A program made the translations under genes and the position numbers. Positions 23,831-36,125 of a DNA stretch of 60,000 bases are shown here, in pieces. The notes beneath the pieces are model-generated. The model was not told the DNA's origin and ran no database searches. It saw nothing but the letters and a program-made list of their open reading frames with translations. Each line of letters starts with the position of its first letter. The stretch's first letter is position 1. Source of the stretch: Owenia fusiformis (lineage: Eukaryota; Annelida; Polychaeta; Sabellida; Oweniidae); contig CAIIXF020000008.1 in the NCBI GenBank assembly GCA_903813345.2, forward strand, positions 33,072,867-33,132,866, written 5' to 3'.

Positions 23831-25411
23831 GAATTTATGTATGTATGTTTTTTTATTTAGTTATTTTGCTCTCACTACAGTATTTACAACAGTGGCACAT
23901 AAAGGGTATCAGTGTGGCAGATTGTCCCCCTCCACCAAGGTACCATGGCATATGTTTTTCATGATCTGTACACTTAAAAATCACATTTGAAAACAAAACC
24001 CATTAAACCCCCTTAAACCATATCAATGAAAACTAGTGAGTAGTATGAATCTTCCTACTTGTTTCCTGTACTGAGACTTGAATTAAGGTGCTGACTGCTG
24101 TTGTATTTCCTCAATAGAGAAATATTTCAAGAAACCATATATATCTTGACATGTTCATGTATTTTTGAATTGTGACCTCAGTTAATTATATGAATCACTG
24201 ATATAAATATACATATAAAATGAATAAGTACTAGACTATGTATGTGTCGAGTTAAACGAATTTGGACATTTATGCATCTCTAAACCTTCAATAACTTCTT
24301 TGCTTGATAAGTTATGTCAATTCTTTTTTCAGAAAAAATTAGGGTTGCATGAATCATTTAGAAAAGACTGTTCAACATTTTAGACTCTCAATCCCCTTTG
24401 CATTAGTTCCTTTAATCCAAGTGTACCTGGTACTAATAGCCATATTAATTTTCTCTTTTTGCAATTTGATATTGTTTAGGATCAACACAAAGTACTGATA
24501 AACATATCATCCGCTAAGTTATTGATTTTGTGTAAATAATTAGTTTTCGCATAAAAAGGAGAATATAAAACCAAGCAAGTCTGTCTGAAGGGTTCTCAAG
24601 TAGTAAACTATAACAATATTTCTCAAATAATCATAATGATTATCTCAAGTTTCATTTCTAGGTACTCATTGTGCATGATACGGCAATTAAAACCAAATTC
24701 CACCTGCCTTTAGGCATTCTACATCCACCACAGTCATATGAAGTAAATTAGAACTTGGTCCAAACAGGATTTTTCTCAAGGGGGTGCAAAATTCTTATTT
24801 TCACAATGAAGACAATTAATTAATATCCCCATTTTAATGATTTTTCTGATTATCAAGTGGGAGAAAATATATTTTCTGGTGGGTGCTAGCCTGTTTTTAA
24901 AATCTCATGTGAATGCTGTGCCTACTTGCTTTAATGCTGGGAAGATCACTGCCTTATGTAAAACCATGGGCCTTCAATAGATATTAAAACCCCATGGTAA
25001 AATCTGTAAAGCTTTAATCATGTTGTTTCCAATTGAGCATATCAAATTCAATTGATGACTGCAATTGAAAAGGTAGATGCTTTTTCCAATTCCATGAACA
25101 TGCAATTACTACTATGATCTCTGAAAACACTTCATTTCTGATCATTATTGGATAATCCAGGACTTCAGGTGGTTTGAATGAAACCCCCTAAATATTTCTA
25201 TACAAACTAAAAGTGCAGTCAAACATCATTCATACACGATCAGACCTTATACATGTAATCTAAAAATCCTTGTTCCAAATTTTATTTTCCCGATGACTTT
25301 CAAATTGATTGGTTACCTGATTAGTCACCTGGACTGCACAGTCATCTAAGTACATAAAGTCTCAAGAGTCAGGACAGTGAAATGACTCAAAGTTCCTTTA
25401 ATGGTGTCATT
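23831..25411. other. Non-coding, no feature seen
   Basis: AT-rich sequence with no supported open frame and no obvious repeat. Confidence 0.4.
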
Positions 25412-25547
25412 AAGGTCTTATCTATAAGAGTGCTTATAATGCCAAGATGGTGATTAGCACTTGAATATGCTCTCTTGTATACTATATTACCCTATGTACA
25501 TTTATTTTATATAAATAAATAAAAAAAAAAAAAAAAAGGTCTTATCT
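25412..25547 (+). mobile_element. Short retroposon insertion with 12-bp TSD and poly(A)
   Basis: AAGGTCTTATCT is repeated at 25412-25423 and 25536-25547. Between them is a 112-bp body that ends AATAAATAAA followed by an A17 run. A target duplication plus a 3' poly(A) tail with a poly(A) signal is the signature of LINE-mediated retroposition of an RNA. The body does not look like a tRNA or 7SL, so it may be a truncated LINE end or a processed transcript fragment. Confidence 0.85.
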
Positions 25548-25905
25548 GATCAATTAAGTTAATGATTCTTTAATTTTGTTTTTATGCTGATGAGAATCTA
25601 TTTTTATACTACAAGTTCTATGTGGATTAGTATTTTTCAATCCCAAATTTTAACATATGTGGGCTATAGTCTGAATATTTTTGGCAGATACCTTGGGTGA
25701 GATCCCGAGTGGAGATTGATGATTGTTTTGGGGTTCATTGGCCCATCAACTTGAAGTCATGTGATAGCGGCTTAAGTTTTTCATTGATTCTACAAGTTTT
25801 TACATAATGTATTTAGTCTGAAGTACAATAACTTATCTATGGTAACGTTTATTTGTCTCTTTTTGACACTTTAGTAAAGAAATCCCCGGGAAATCATTGA
25901 CATTG

Positions 25906-26300
25906 TAGAGTCCATTTCACTGCTTCAGTTCGTCAGAAGAACGGCAAAAATAAGAAATTGGGAGACTATTGTGCAATAATATATGGAAAAGTATATTCAT
26001 AATGTACATGAATGACATTTGTATATTTCAGATTTTTTAGTTTTTTGTGCAATAAGCCTGTGCCGTCTTGTAATTTGAAGAATTTCAGCCATGTTAATCT
26101 TATTGAAAATAACATGGCAGAGAAACATCCAAATATAAGAGGCCACACACTTTATAAGCCAAACTAGAAGCAATCCAAGATATACAAATGTCATTCATGT
26201 ACATTATGAATATAATTTTCCATATATTATTGCACAATGGTCTCCCAATTTCTTACTTTTGCCGTTCTACTGACGAACTGAAGCAGTGATATGGACTCTA
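25906..26300. mobile_element. 391-bp foldback element flanked by TA
   Basis: TA at 25906-25907 and 26299-26300 bracket arms of about 120 bp (25908-26035 and 26184-26298) that are almost perfect complements. Markers are GAGTCCATTTCACTGCTTC on the left and GAAGCAGTGATATGGACTC on the right. About 150 bp of unpaired centre remains. No coding content. TA duplication suggests a Tc1/mariner or related MITE. Confidence 0.8.
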
Positions 26301-26753
26301 GTTTGTTTGTCATAAGCTTAAAATTCTCTGAAAATAAGCTGAAAGTTATTCTTACCTTTTCTACTATTTAGAATGATTTCGTGTCATCGATAATACATTT
26401 TTACATTCCGTGTCAATATTTTTTCATCTACGATCGTTCTTACTCCAAAATGTAACATCTAAATACAGATAATATAGATATTTGACAATGTCGAAAAAGT
26501 TGACAAAGAGTTCCTCAGCGGAAGTGGTTACTACACTGGACGAAATGTAAATCCTTTGCCTCGGGAAGCTAGCTTTCCTCCAATTTTCTCCTGATTTCAA
26601 GGGAGTATAGTCGTAAGTACTGTTTATACTTATACAAAAACCCATGTGAGTAGTATGTACAATAAAATAATGTATAATCTCCTTTAAAATCGTAGACTTT
26701 GGCTACTTTGCCTTTTTCAATGTTGCCCTACGTTCGTTTTTACAGTGTATATA

Positions 26754-26784
26754 ACGCATGCGCCAACTCACGCCACGCCATCTT
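26754..26784. promoter_or_regulatory. Possible promoter: NRF1-like and YY1-like sites
   Basis: ACGCATGCGCC at 26754-26764 resembles the palindromic NRF1 site. CGCCATCTT at 26776-26784 is the complement of AAGATGGCG, the YY1 core. The pair, 12 bp apart in a locally GC-richer island, is typical of TATA-less metazoan promoters. No obvious gene starts beside it, so it may drive a non-coding transcript or an unseen 5' exon. Confidence 0.3.
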
Positions 26785-26805
26785 GGATCATTTTTTGCGT
26801 GAATG

Positions 26806-28148
26806 ATCTGACCAATTCCGTAGCTCTCTGTGCTACGATCAGGCATTCCTCTATGCGGTAATGCATCACATTTGAGGTAAAGTATATTGTCCATTTTTTA
26901 AATACGAAAATAAGCGATAAAACTAAGTAAGGAGGGTTGATTCCTGTTTTAGAGACACATCTGATCTTCCTTTTCTTTCATCAAAAAATTCATGACCCAT
27001 TTTTTTATTCAGTTTTTGAAAAAACAATGCAAAATATAATTTAGAATCTTTTCAAAAGTAAGGGTGGCTTATTCAAGTTAAAAATAATTGACTTATTGAA
27101 ACTGCATGGTTAACAATTTTTTATTTACATTTTGTTCGAAGCTAAGATGCACATTTTCTGATTCCGTAAATCTAAAGGTCAATTCTCTGATTCTGTTACA
27201 TTCTCCATGCCTGAAGAATCCTCCCTTAGATTATTTGCACTTTGCTTCGAGCATGCATTTAGCATGTGTTTTATTCAGTTGCTGGTTGGTTGAGAAAAGA
27301 TTAGCGTGTTAGGTTTGCAACTGTTACGGGCGGGGCCAGCTAAACTGCAATATAGGTTTACATCTAGACTCTGCATGCAGGGTATGGATTATTCAAATCT
27401 ATATATTACATGATTTCTAGATGCAGCAATTTTAAATCATTTAAAGAGGCTCGTTGCCACAGGATAGCACAATCAAGACCCCTCTGGACTTTTTGCATAT
27501 TGAGTTTCACCGAATATTCACCTATCTACTTACCATAGAAAAAGTCCCGAATCCCCCTCTTTCAATGTAAACCTGGTTCAAGGCGCTTGTGTGACTCAAT
27601 GGGGATCCCCCTCGCTAGCTGAGGAATTGATTTTGTTTAATTCTGGAGTTTTTTGTTTTGTTTTGTTGATTATTTCAATATTTCGGCAATGATATACCCG
27701 AAAGTAATTCTCAAGATACATCCATGGTATGTTAGATATTATATGAGCAATTACAATAGGACATCATTGATTGTCTGGAGGAGAAACCTGAGGTTTCATT
27801 AACGGCGTCCTTCAGTGGAGAGGACGTAAATCAAGATTGGGTGGACGTATATAAAAAAAAAATTACGTTTTTGGGACGCAATTTGAATTTTGTAAATCAA
27901 TTCGTGAATCCACTTACCTTCAGTCTCTTTATTTCGTCAGAATCCACTAAATATTATTGAAGGAAATTCTATTTCTAAAAGAAATAAAATTTTCTTTCGA
28001 AGTTTCGTTCCCGGAAGTTGACTTCTGATCGAAATAGTACGAGGCATGTGATAGGACAAATAGTTATCCAATTCTCGATATCCGAGCAGTAATCAGTACG
28101 AGTCTTGCGAATGGTTGCTAGCTGAGGACCCGATTCAAACCATTTTCT
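26806..28148. other. Non-coding, no feature seen
   Basis: No supported gene or clear repeat. It may include upstream regulatory DNA of the BTB zinc-finger locus. Confidence 0.35.
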
Positions 28149-28197
28149 ATTGGTCAAGTGCGATCACAAGATCATTATTTAAGAATGCGCATGCGCA
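28149..28197 (+). promoter_or_regulatory. Candidate promoter of the BTB-ZF locus (CCAAT + NRF1)
   Basis: An inverted CCAAT box (ATTGG, 28149-28153) is followed by a perfect palindromic NRF1 consensus TGCGCATGCGCA at 28186-28197. Such pairs mark TATA-less promoters. The first BTB exon begins after a splice acceptor (pyrimidine tract and CAG ending at 29794), so an untranslated first exon must lie upstream. This spot, about 1.6 kb away on the correct side, is the best candidate I see. Confidence 0.4.
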
Positions 28198-28592
28198 AGA
28201 AACTTAACCAAAAAATTGAACCTCGCGCAGATTGCCCCTAAACTAAAGCAAAATCAGTCGCCAATTGCTTCGAAATACGCTAAGAAAATGTGTTTCTAAT
28301 TGTTGAATATAAGTTGTACCTCACAAGTGATGGTATCTGTATCATTCAATGACATACTAGACTCGCCAGAACACTGATTTAGACCGATAATTTGCAAAAG
28401 TGATACAAAATTTCATCAATCTTATTTAGGTTAGTCTAGTGTAAAAGCGTGACTTTGAATTCCCGGGAACATTTTTCAAGGGACGCAGTTTTTTGAGGGG
28501 AGACGCATTTTTTGAAAATCGTCCCAGGGACGCAATCTTGGACAAACCTACTGAAAACACTCAGAAACCTATGGTAAAGTGCATCTTGACTG

Positions 28593-29654
28593 CTTTAAGG
28601 TCAGGGTGCATGTTCGGAATTTTGCTGCAACCCTCAATTGAGTCGCATGTTATTGGCTCACACAGTGAGCCTATGGGATCGACCAGGCGTCCCTCCGTCC
28701 GTTGGTCTGTTCGTCTTTCCATCCGTCCATCCCTCCGTCTGTCCATCAACATTAGCCGCACAAATTAAAACTGCTATTCAGATTGAGTCATATCCACATT
28801 CATTTTATGCATATCCATAATGCCTATTTGAGCTATCATCGCCATTTCCCAAGTTTGCCCAGTTTTCGAGAAATGCTGATTGTGATGTCAAAAAGTCAAA
28901 TTTTCTGTAAATACTAGGCACTTTGTTGAAGTAGAACTTTCAAATTCAAGAGCTTTGAAATCTTCAGGGAACTTTCTCATGTATAAAGTCAATCATCATT
29001 GGCTGCACAAATTATAACTGCTATTCGTATTGAGTCATATTCACATTCATTTTATGCATATCCATAATGCCTGTTTGACCTATCATCGCCATTTCTCAAG
29101 TTCACCCAGTTTCTGAGAAATTGCCGATTTTGATGTCAAAAAGTCAAATTAATTGTTATTTTTCAACCTGCTTTAATTTGACCAATTTTTTAAGAAAATC
29201 GTCTACAAGTTGCCAGGAGTTCAAATCTGACCTTAGTTTTGAGATATGACCTTCGAATGGTCGAAAAAGTTGATTTTTCAAATTGATTATTTGGATGTAA
29301 ATTTTGGTCACCTTAATCACAAAAGAACTACTGAGCTCTGAATAAGTAAAATGTGCAAGGTCAAGGGTCCTCAAACTAGGTCACAAACTGTGCTATCTAA
29401 GTTTCTCAAAGTTCGAGACTACAAATCAAAATCAATAATTTTGTTTGAAAATCAGGATAATACATTCCTCTGAAGGTTTTACACATTTTACAATGGAAAT
29501 CTTCCCACCGGTCTTTTCTAGGCACATAAGTTTCCTCTTTGTGGACAACTGGAAGGTGTAGACATTGTGAGGAATGAGTGATTTCTGTTTGAAAAATAAC
29601 ATGTGACTCAATTGAGGAATGCAGAAAATATCCAAACATGCACCCTGGCTTTAA
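28593..29654. mobile_element. ~1.06-kb foldback element with GTCC microsatellite
   Basis: The left end (AGGGTGCATGTTCGGA at about 28603, then CTCAATTGAGTCGCATGTTA) is complementary to 29585-29654 (GACTCAATTGAGGAATGC, then ATGCACCCTGGC). Inside are a (GTCC/GTCCATCC)n microsatellite at 28684-28750 and two direct ~155-bp copies (28765-28915 and 29004-29152) sharing TTCATTTTATGCATATCC. It would lie within the first intron if the upstream promoter is right. The frames in it are not genes. Confidence 0.7.
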
Positions 29655-29836
29655 TCCATCATTTAAAGACGATGATACTTTTGTTATCACAGTCGAATAT
29701 GAATAGAATTCACAAGTGCGATAAAGCTGCATGGCCTTCCAATAAATTCTAGAACTTATTAACTAGATTAACAAAAATATGTAATTTTTTTCAGGGAACT
29801 CAAGATCTCTACTAGCTGCTTGTACACAGAGCAACC

Positions 29837-30644
29837 ATGGGAGATTCCAGTAGTTTCTACGTTGAGAATAAACACACTTTTATGATATTAGCTAAACTAA
29901 GGAATGATGTCAGTCTTATGGACATTGCATTTACCTTTAAAGATAACATGGAAATTTATGCTCACAAGGCAATTGTGTGCCAATACAGCCCTTTACTATC
30001 AACAAAATGTGCAAACAGTAAAGGTCTAGTAAAAATTAACTTTGATCAACTCAGTGAGGAGATTGAAACAAAACCAGCTCACCTGAACTATCTGCTCGAC
30101 TTCATGTATTTTCAAAATGTCACTATCAAGGCTAGTGATATGCAAAATACAATCAAATTAGCCGTTTATTTGAACATTGTGGAGTTTTTGTCCGCTGCAA
30201 ATCAACAGATCAAACCTCTAAGTCTAGAAAAGATGATAACTAATATCAAAGAAGAACCACTTGCTGACCCTGTATCCACAGAACCATATGAAGACCATGC
30301 TTCTTCAGAACGGATGGAATCAGATACTGATTATTTCCCACTCGACACCGACCCAGTATCACCTGATTCTGATCCAATATCATCTACTTCTGGAATGGTA
30401 GCATCACAGTCAGGAATGCAGTTACCATTAGACCCGCCAGCTGAGGTTAACGGAGAAGTATTTGAAACTAAGTTTGAACCAGCTGATGGAACTGAAGAAT
30501 ATCAGAGTTTACTCGAAGTGAAGAAGCCAGAGTCTTTGTTGAAGAAATCAGTAGCTAAGAAAGTCACAATCAAGAAAATATCCACAAAGAGACCAACTAC
30601 GTCCAAAAGGAAACGAACCACTAAAGTTACAGCAGACATTCCAG
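29837..30644 (+). CDS. BTB-ZF gene, common exon 1: BTB/POZ domain
   Basis: The first coding exon gives 269 residues plus one base. Residues about 18-128 form a BTB/POZ fold: D29-I-A-F at strand 1, the Y41-A-H-K-A-I-V signature, Y-S-P-L-L, and L-L-D-F-M-Y before the last helices. BTB domains dimerise and recruit co-repressors, so the product should be a nuclear transcription regulator. After the domain come I-K-E-E-P near residue 137 (a SUMO-type site), an acidic Ser/Pro-rich stretch, and a Lys/Arg-rich end. The start is ATG in a good context (GCAACCATGG), 42 bases after a splice acceptor ending at 29794. The donor is CCAG|GTACTG, phase 1; reading past it stops at once. No gene symbol is given because orthology is untested. 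Confidence 0.88.
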
Positions 30645-30987
30645 GTACTGAGTAATACATACATAAATTGTTTTTGTGGTTGTTCATTTTAGTTCAGTTC
30701 GCAAATGGTCACACCGCACTTGTTTAAGTCCTGATGTGCGCTACTTCAAAAAAGGTTTCTGTTGAATACCCATGGTGGTTAAAATGAGGGAACAGGTCAT
30801 TTTCTATTCATACATATCATTTTTTTTATTAGTTTTTGAAATAAATTTGCTAAATGATGAAGTAAGTTTTGATAAAAATCGTTAGTTTATCAACGTTTAC
30901 CATTACATTTTAAGTAACAAAATGGTAATAATTTTTGCAATGAGATCCAGTTATGTTTCTTAAGATTAAAGTTAATATTACTTCCAG

Positions 30988-31254
30988 TTGAAGATGATGA
31001 CAGTGCCACCGACGACTATGATGATACATACGATGATGATCCTAATGATGAAGACTTTACTGTCGATGGTGCTTATGTGAACAATGATGAGGCAGATGAA
31101 TATTTAGCGGATGATATTAAGTCTGAAGATGAAGATGCTCCAAAACAGAAAAAGAAGAAGAGCTCTCCAAGTAAAGCTAAGAAACAGACAAATAAGTCGG
31201 TAGCTAAGAAAAAGCAAACCGTGCCAAACATGACGAAGATTGATGAATTGGGAG
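30988..31254 (+). CDS. BTB-ZF gene, common exon 2: acidic/basic linker
   Basis: 89 codons, entered and left in phase 1 (acceptor CTTCCAG|TTG, donor GGAG|GTACAA). It follows a 343-bp intron. The first half is dominated by Asp/Glu (VEDDDSATDDYDD) and is likely disordered. The second half is Lys-rich (KQKKKKSSPSKAKK) and should serve as a nuclear localisation signal. Such a linker separates the dimerising BTB from the DNA-binding fingers. The frame runs without a stop from exon 1 through exon 3, which supports the model. Confidence 0.82.
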
Positions 31255-31538
31255 GTACAAATGTCTTCAACTTTTTACAAGTTTTCGATTAAACTTAAGT
31301 GAAGTAAAAACTTAATTGTGTATTTTTGTAATCTTTGACTAATTCAACAAATGTTATATTTTGTTGTTAATTCATGGTTTTCTGCTTATGGCAATGATTG
31401 ACAATTATAGATCATCTATCTTTATTTTTCATTGCATTGAGTTATTGAACAAACAGCCTGTGTAATGTCTTGTTGAGATTTGCCAGTTAAGTATTGATAC
31501 ACATATTATAAAATGTATTTTAACGTTTTATTTTTCAG

Positions 31539-31691
31539 TACGTAAATGTGTCGAATGTAATGAAATATTTGATACATGGCCCGAAGTTGGCCAGCATCGT
31601 GTGGATGTACACAAACGACATGCATGTCTTATATGCTCAAAGAGTTTCCCCGATGAACCAGCGCTGATCAGACACAATGTGTTGCACACAG
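31539..31691 (+). CDS. BTB-ZF gene, common exon 3: two C2H2 fingers
   Basis: 51 codons, phase 1 at both ends (acceptor TTTTTCAG|TAC, donor ACACAG|GTAATT). It encodes two C2H2 fingers: C-V-E-C...H-x4-H and C-L-I-C-S-K-S-F...H-x3-H. It ends in H-T-G, so each downstream exon completes the start of a TGE/TGD linker. It is the last exon that can be shared. The next intron is long (2.4 kb) to exon A, and every later exon has a matching phase-1 acceptor and its own stop. This is therefore the likely branch point for alternative 3' exons. Confidence 0.85.
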
Positions 31692-34127
31692 GTAATTATG
31701 ACTTACATATAGATATAACACTGTACTCATAGAAAGCAATGTACTTTTCAATTATCAAAACATACAATACAGGACAAATTATTCCACTATCATCAATTTT
31801 TTATTACACTTTTCAAAAAAGTGCTGTAAAATGTCATCATTTTGTTTTATTTATGATGAAAATTATATGAGTTTCACTTTTAGTATTTTTGACACATTTT
31901 TGAATGAAGTCAAATTCTCCTCTTGCATTTGTAACATTTCTTCTCGGAAGTATTTGAAATGGGGACGTTAATATTTTATGACTACGATGTATAAATTAAT
32001 TAAAACTGGTTATCTAATATTTTAAAAATTGAAGGAAGAATGGCTTTCACATTAATCCTGAAATTGATTTTATATATAGTAATAATATGCAAATATTTAA
32101 AAACAAAAAAGATTGTACAAAAGAAACTTGAACATTTAACGACAAAGCATTGCTTTCTATGTGGTTGGTGTTTTCACTTTTTCTGGACCATTGTATTATT
32201 GGGCTTCCACTTGTCAACTGATAACATATTTGTCATTGACAGAAAGGTTCTTCATATGTTGTCCCTCAAAATGGAATGAAGATAAACTTATTTCATTGGC
32301 ACACACTGAAACTCAATTGTCATTCCAGTATTTTCTGGGATTATGTTCTGGACTGTTCTCCGATGGTTCATGTTTCTGTGTATTTATATTTGGGTAATCG
32401 TTAGAGACATATTGGTAATTAGATTAAACTTCACAAATGTGATAAATGATATTTGGTTTTGAAGTCGAAGTCTCAATATATTCATTTTGATACCCTCATT
32501 TTTTAAAGCCAATGAATAAACAATTGGATTCTTGAGGAGGGAGGGGAACTGAATCTGAAATTTAATTCTTAATACGATTGGGATAAGAGTAACGAATTGA
32601 CCTTAGGTTGTCGCTCAAGTAACATGTCATTCATTGAGTTATTGGTGAGAATGTTGATGATGGGATAATAGAATAAGGCCTCATCTCTTGCTTATTTCTC
32701 CCTTTTTTCATTTCTTTAGTGCTGTTTTGTTTTCTAATGCTGCATATCTTATTCTTGGAATAAGATCATTCACTATATATCTGAAATCCTAAAATTTTGG
32801 TCAAATGTTAGCACAATAATGTAATGGTCCACTTTTTAATATTTTAAATATACTGTGTGTTAAACTAAATACAATCCACCACTGACAACAACCATATTGA
32901 CTCGAACATGAAGGTGAATAACAGTAGATCTTTCTCGTAAAGCTCATATTCTTTTGCTACACTATAAAACAGCATATATCAGCTAGAAGTATGATGGTAC
33001 AGTTACAGTTTTGCAGAACACAGACTTATAAATGTATAGCAAAAGAAGGTATCAGCTTTAAGGGACAGGATAACTGAATGGTATATACTCACAAATTGAC
33101 AATTTAAAATGGTGGATTGATTTTGAGTATTTTGCAAGTAAATTGGTGCTGATTTATGTCGGAAGCACCATTGTATAGATAGCTTAGATATGGTCATAGG
33201 GGAATGGAATACTGCACGCCTTTGACTTAATGCTGCATATTCATACTATATACTATTAATAAGTTGTGACTGTACACATTCATAATGTATTATAAATCCA
33301 CATTATTATTAAGATATTTTAATAGTATTTTCTTAAAAAATGGAGCAATCTTTTTACTCCAACCATAATGCATATACTGATGAAACTTATGGATCAGCCG
33401 AGAAATAGATTAAAATAGTGTTATATATATATATAGAAATTTTTTCTAAACATATTTATTTTAACTTTGGTTAGGAATGATGACTTTGCACTAAATTGTG
33501 TTTTAGATATCAGTTTAGTTTTTACACTTCATAAATACATGAATTGGCTATGTATGCTATAATTGGCAATACAGATACTACCTATAAGGATACATGTGTA
33601 GGTCTGCAATTCAAGTACATGAAATGCATATACATTTACATATATTTGTTTAGATGACACACCAATATTTTTTATTGCTTGGGTCTAACCCTGTTTGACC
33701 TTTTAACATAGAACCTAATACAACAGAGATGCAAAAATAGAAGCTTCTTATTTTACGATTGGGGAATTTTGGTTCTATAAGTACACAGACAGATTGCCTT
33801 GGGGCATTGTTCAGAAATATACAAGGGTGAATTTTTGAAGAACCTTCTAAACACAGTAAATTAATACAGCAAGAAACCTGACTTATCCAATTAAAATAGA
33901 ATCATACTAGCCCTAAACTTGATGTTCAGCTTTTGGGTATCATATACTGTACATCTACTTAATTTGGCAGCCGTTTTGATTTGGCGAATTCCCCGAATTG
34001 TTAAAGTCTGCCGAATTAAGTTGCCGCCAAATATATCAATATTTCATATTTCAATCGTAAATAAAAAAGTATTCAGAACTACTCCTAAGGCAATCTGTTA
34101 ATGTACTTTTTCTTTTTACTCTTCCAG
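31692..34127. other. Intron 3, no further exon seen
   Basis: A 2.4-kb AT-rich intron. I looked for finger-coding stretches (CxxC...HxxxH) in all frames given and found none. It includes a short (TA)n near 33425. Confidence 0.6.
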
Positions 34128-35623
34128 AGGGAATAGAAGTGATAAATAAGGATGGTGATATAGTGTTCAAATGTGATGTTTGCTCTGAGGAATTTGAACT
34201 GCGTTTAACATACAATGAGCATATACTACAACACCGAGAGTACCCATTTGTTTGCGCTAGATGCGGCAAATGGTGCATCAACCAATACCAGTTCTGCCTA
34301 CATATTCTTAACCACGAAGGAATGAAACTTTTCAAGTGTCAACACTGTGAGAAAGGATTTGATAAAATGTGGATGAAGATTGAACATGAGAATATAGAGC
34401 ATGGAGAAAACCATGAGCTGCCTCCAATGAAGGAGGGTGAATACAAAGCGGAAAAAGTTAAGCCGTCGCGGATAAGTGCATTTTCACCAGGACATGTTTT
34501 GTGTGACGTTTGCGGAAAATCGTTTAAATATCCCAGGTATATGGTGGAACATCGTAGGAATATGCATGGTGAAAGAGACGTGCCTTGTCCAAAATGTGAC
34601 ATGAAATTCACTACGCAGATGACATTGAAACATCATTTATTGAAGCACGAAGATGCTGCAGCTAATTATGCATGCGAAATCTGCGGCCTGACGTTTAAAC
34701 GTAAACAAAATCTCAATGAACATAAGAGAAGGCATGCAACTCATAAGTGTGGTGGATGTGATGAGGAATTCCAACATGCGAAGTATCTCCTTCAACATCT
34801 TACAGAGAATGCCTCATGTACAGAGAAACATGATAAAACTTACCCTAAATGCGCAATATGTAATAGGTTATTCACGACAACTTCTACGTTACGTGTTCAC
34901 TTGAAAAAGATGCATAATTCAGGAGACTCTGAAGTGTTCACATGCGAAGAATGCGGGAAAGAATTTATGCTGAACTGTGATTTGAGACGTCACTTACGCA
35001 AACATGAGGACTTTAGAAATAAAAAACATCAGTGCCCAACTTGCGATAAATGCTTCTTTACAAGTATTAATCTTTCAGAGCACATGAATATTCACACTGG
35101 TGCGAAACCGCATCACTGCGATCAATGTGATGCTAAGTTCACTGGTTCAAGTGCTTTGTACAAACATGTCAATAAAGTCCATAAAGGGATTGGAAATCAA
35201 GAGGCTGAAAAAGACCAAGAGGAAGAAAAATTCATATGTGAAGTCTGTGTTATAGAGTTCAAAAAGGTCAAACATTTATTGGTACATTTATCAAACAATA
35301 AGATGTGTAAGTTCTCATATAAGAAAACATTTCCCGAATGTCCAGTTTGTGAAAAACTCTGCTTTAAGGCTCATCTTCTAGATTTACACATTAGGACTCA
35401 ACACACTCCTGCTGACGCACCTTTTGCTTGCAAATTATGCGACAAAAAATTTGTCGTCGAAAAAGATTATCTTCGGCATGTGCAACATCATCAGTCAATC
35501 GCCAATAGGGATTTCCAATGCGGTAAATGTGGAAAGTCATTTGGGAGTTTAAGTGGACTTATAATTCATGAAAAGAAAGCAACTAAACTGTGCAAACCTC
35601 CAAAAGTGCTTAGTCTATATTAG
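34128..35623 (+). CDS. BTB-ZF gene, terminal exon A: 15 C2H2-type fingers
   Basis: 498 residues from acceptor CTTCCAG|AGG (phase 1) to TAG. With the common exons it makes a 907-residue protein. It opens E-G-I-E-V-I-N-K-D-G-D, recognisably the same leader as the other terminal exons, then runs about 15 fingers of the C-x2-C-x12-H-x3/4-H type. Two or three are C2HC-like, for example the finger ending T-E-N-A-S-C. Several knuckles keep the F and L core. The fingers should bind DNA; the target is unknown. The frame runs upstream of 34139 to the acceptor with no ATG, as expected for an internal acceptor. No canonical AATAAA is close downstream; ATTAAA at 36139 is a weak candidate. Confidence 0.9.
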
Positions 35624-35889
35624 ACAAGTGTATGAGTTTATATTAACCAGTCAGTATATGAATAGTATGTATAATGTAATACTGTATGTAATAAGTAATG
35701 AATATAGGGAAATTGTGTACTTTGAATTTATGCAATATGTAAAGTGTATTATGCGTATATTTAAAACATAATTGTTGTGATTCCTATTGTTTTTTACTGT
35801 ACCATAGAAGCCTAAGTAACAGCCCAAAGCCATGAGTTCATCATCAGTATAGGAATATTTTGCTAATTGCGTCTTCTTGGAATTTTTAA

Positions 35890-36125
35890 AACCAGCTAAA
35901 TGCATCTGCTTGAGAACAGACTATTTGCATCTACTTTAGATTTCAAAAATAGGCTAATTGCATCCATTTGAGATTTTGAAAACAGGCTAAATTCATCCAC
36001 TTGAAAACAGGCTAATTACATCAGCCTGGTATTTCTAAAATAGGCCAATCGCATCTTCTGGCTAAGGCTTATTGGAAACGCTTGGAATTTTGAAAATAGG
36101 CTAAAATTTGCATCTACCTGAAAAC
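35890..36125 (+). repeat. Degenerate ~40-bp tandem repeat
   Basis: Repeated (A/C)AGGCTAATTGCATC-(C/T)A-CTTGA(G/A)-type units (near 35895, 35950, 35985, 36010, 36045 and 36095), decayed and of uneven length. Lies just downstream of exon A, possibly in its 3' UTR. Confidence 0.6.

Noticed and set aside
29406-29732. 108-residue open frame on the minus strand
   Set aside because: Overlaps the end of the foldback element at 28593-29654; no recognisable domain.
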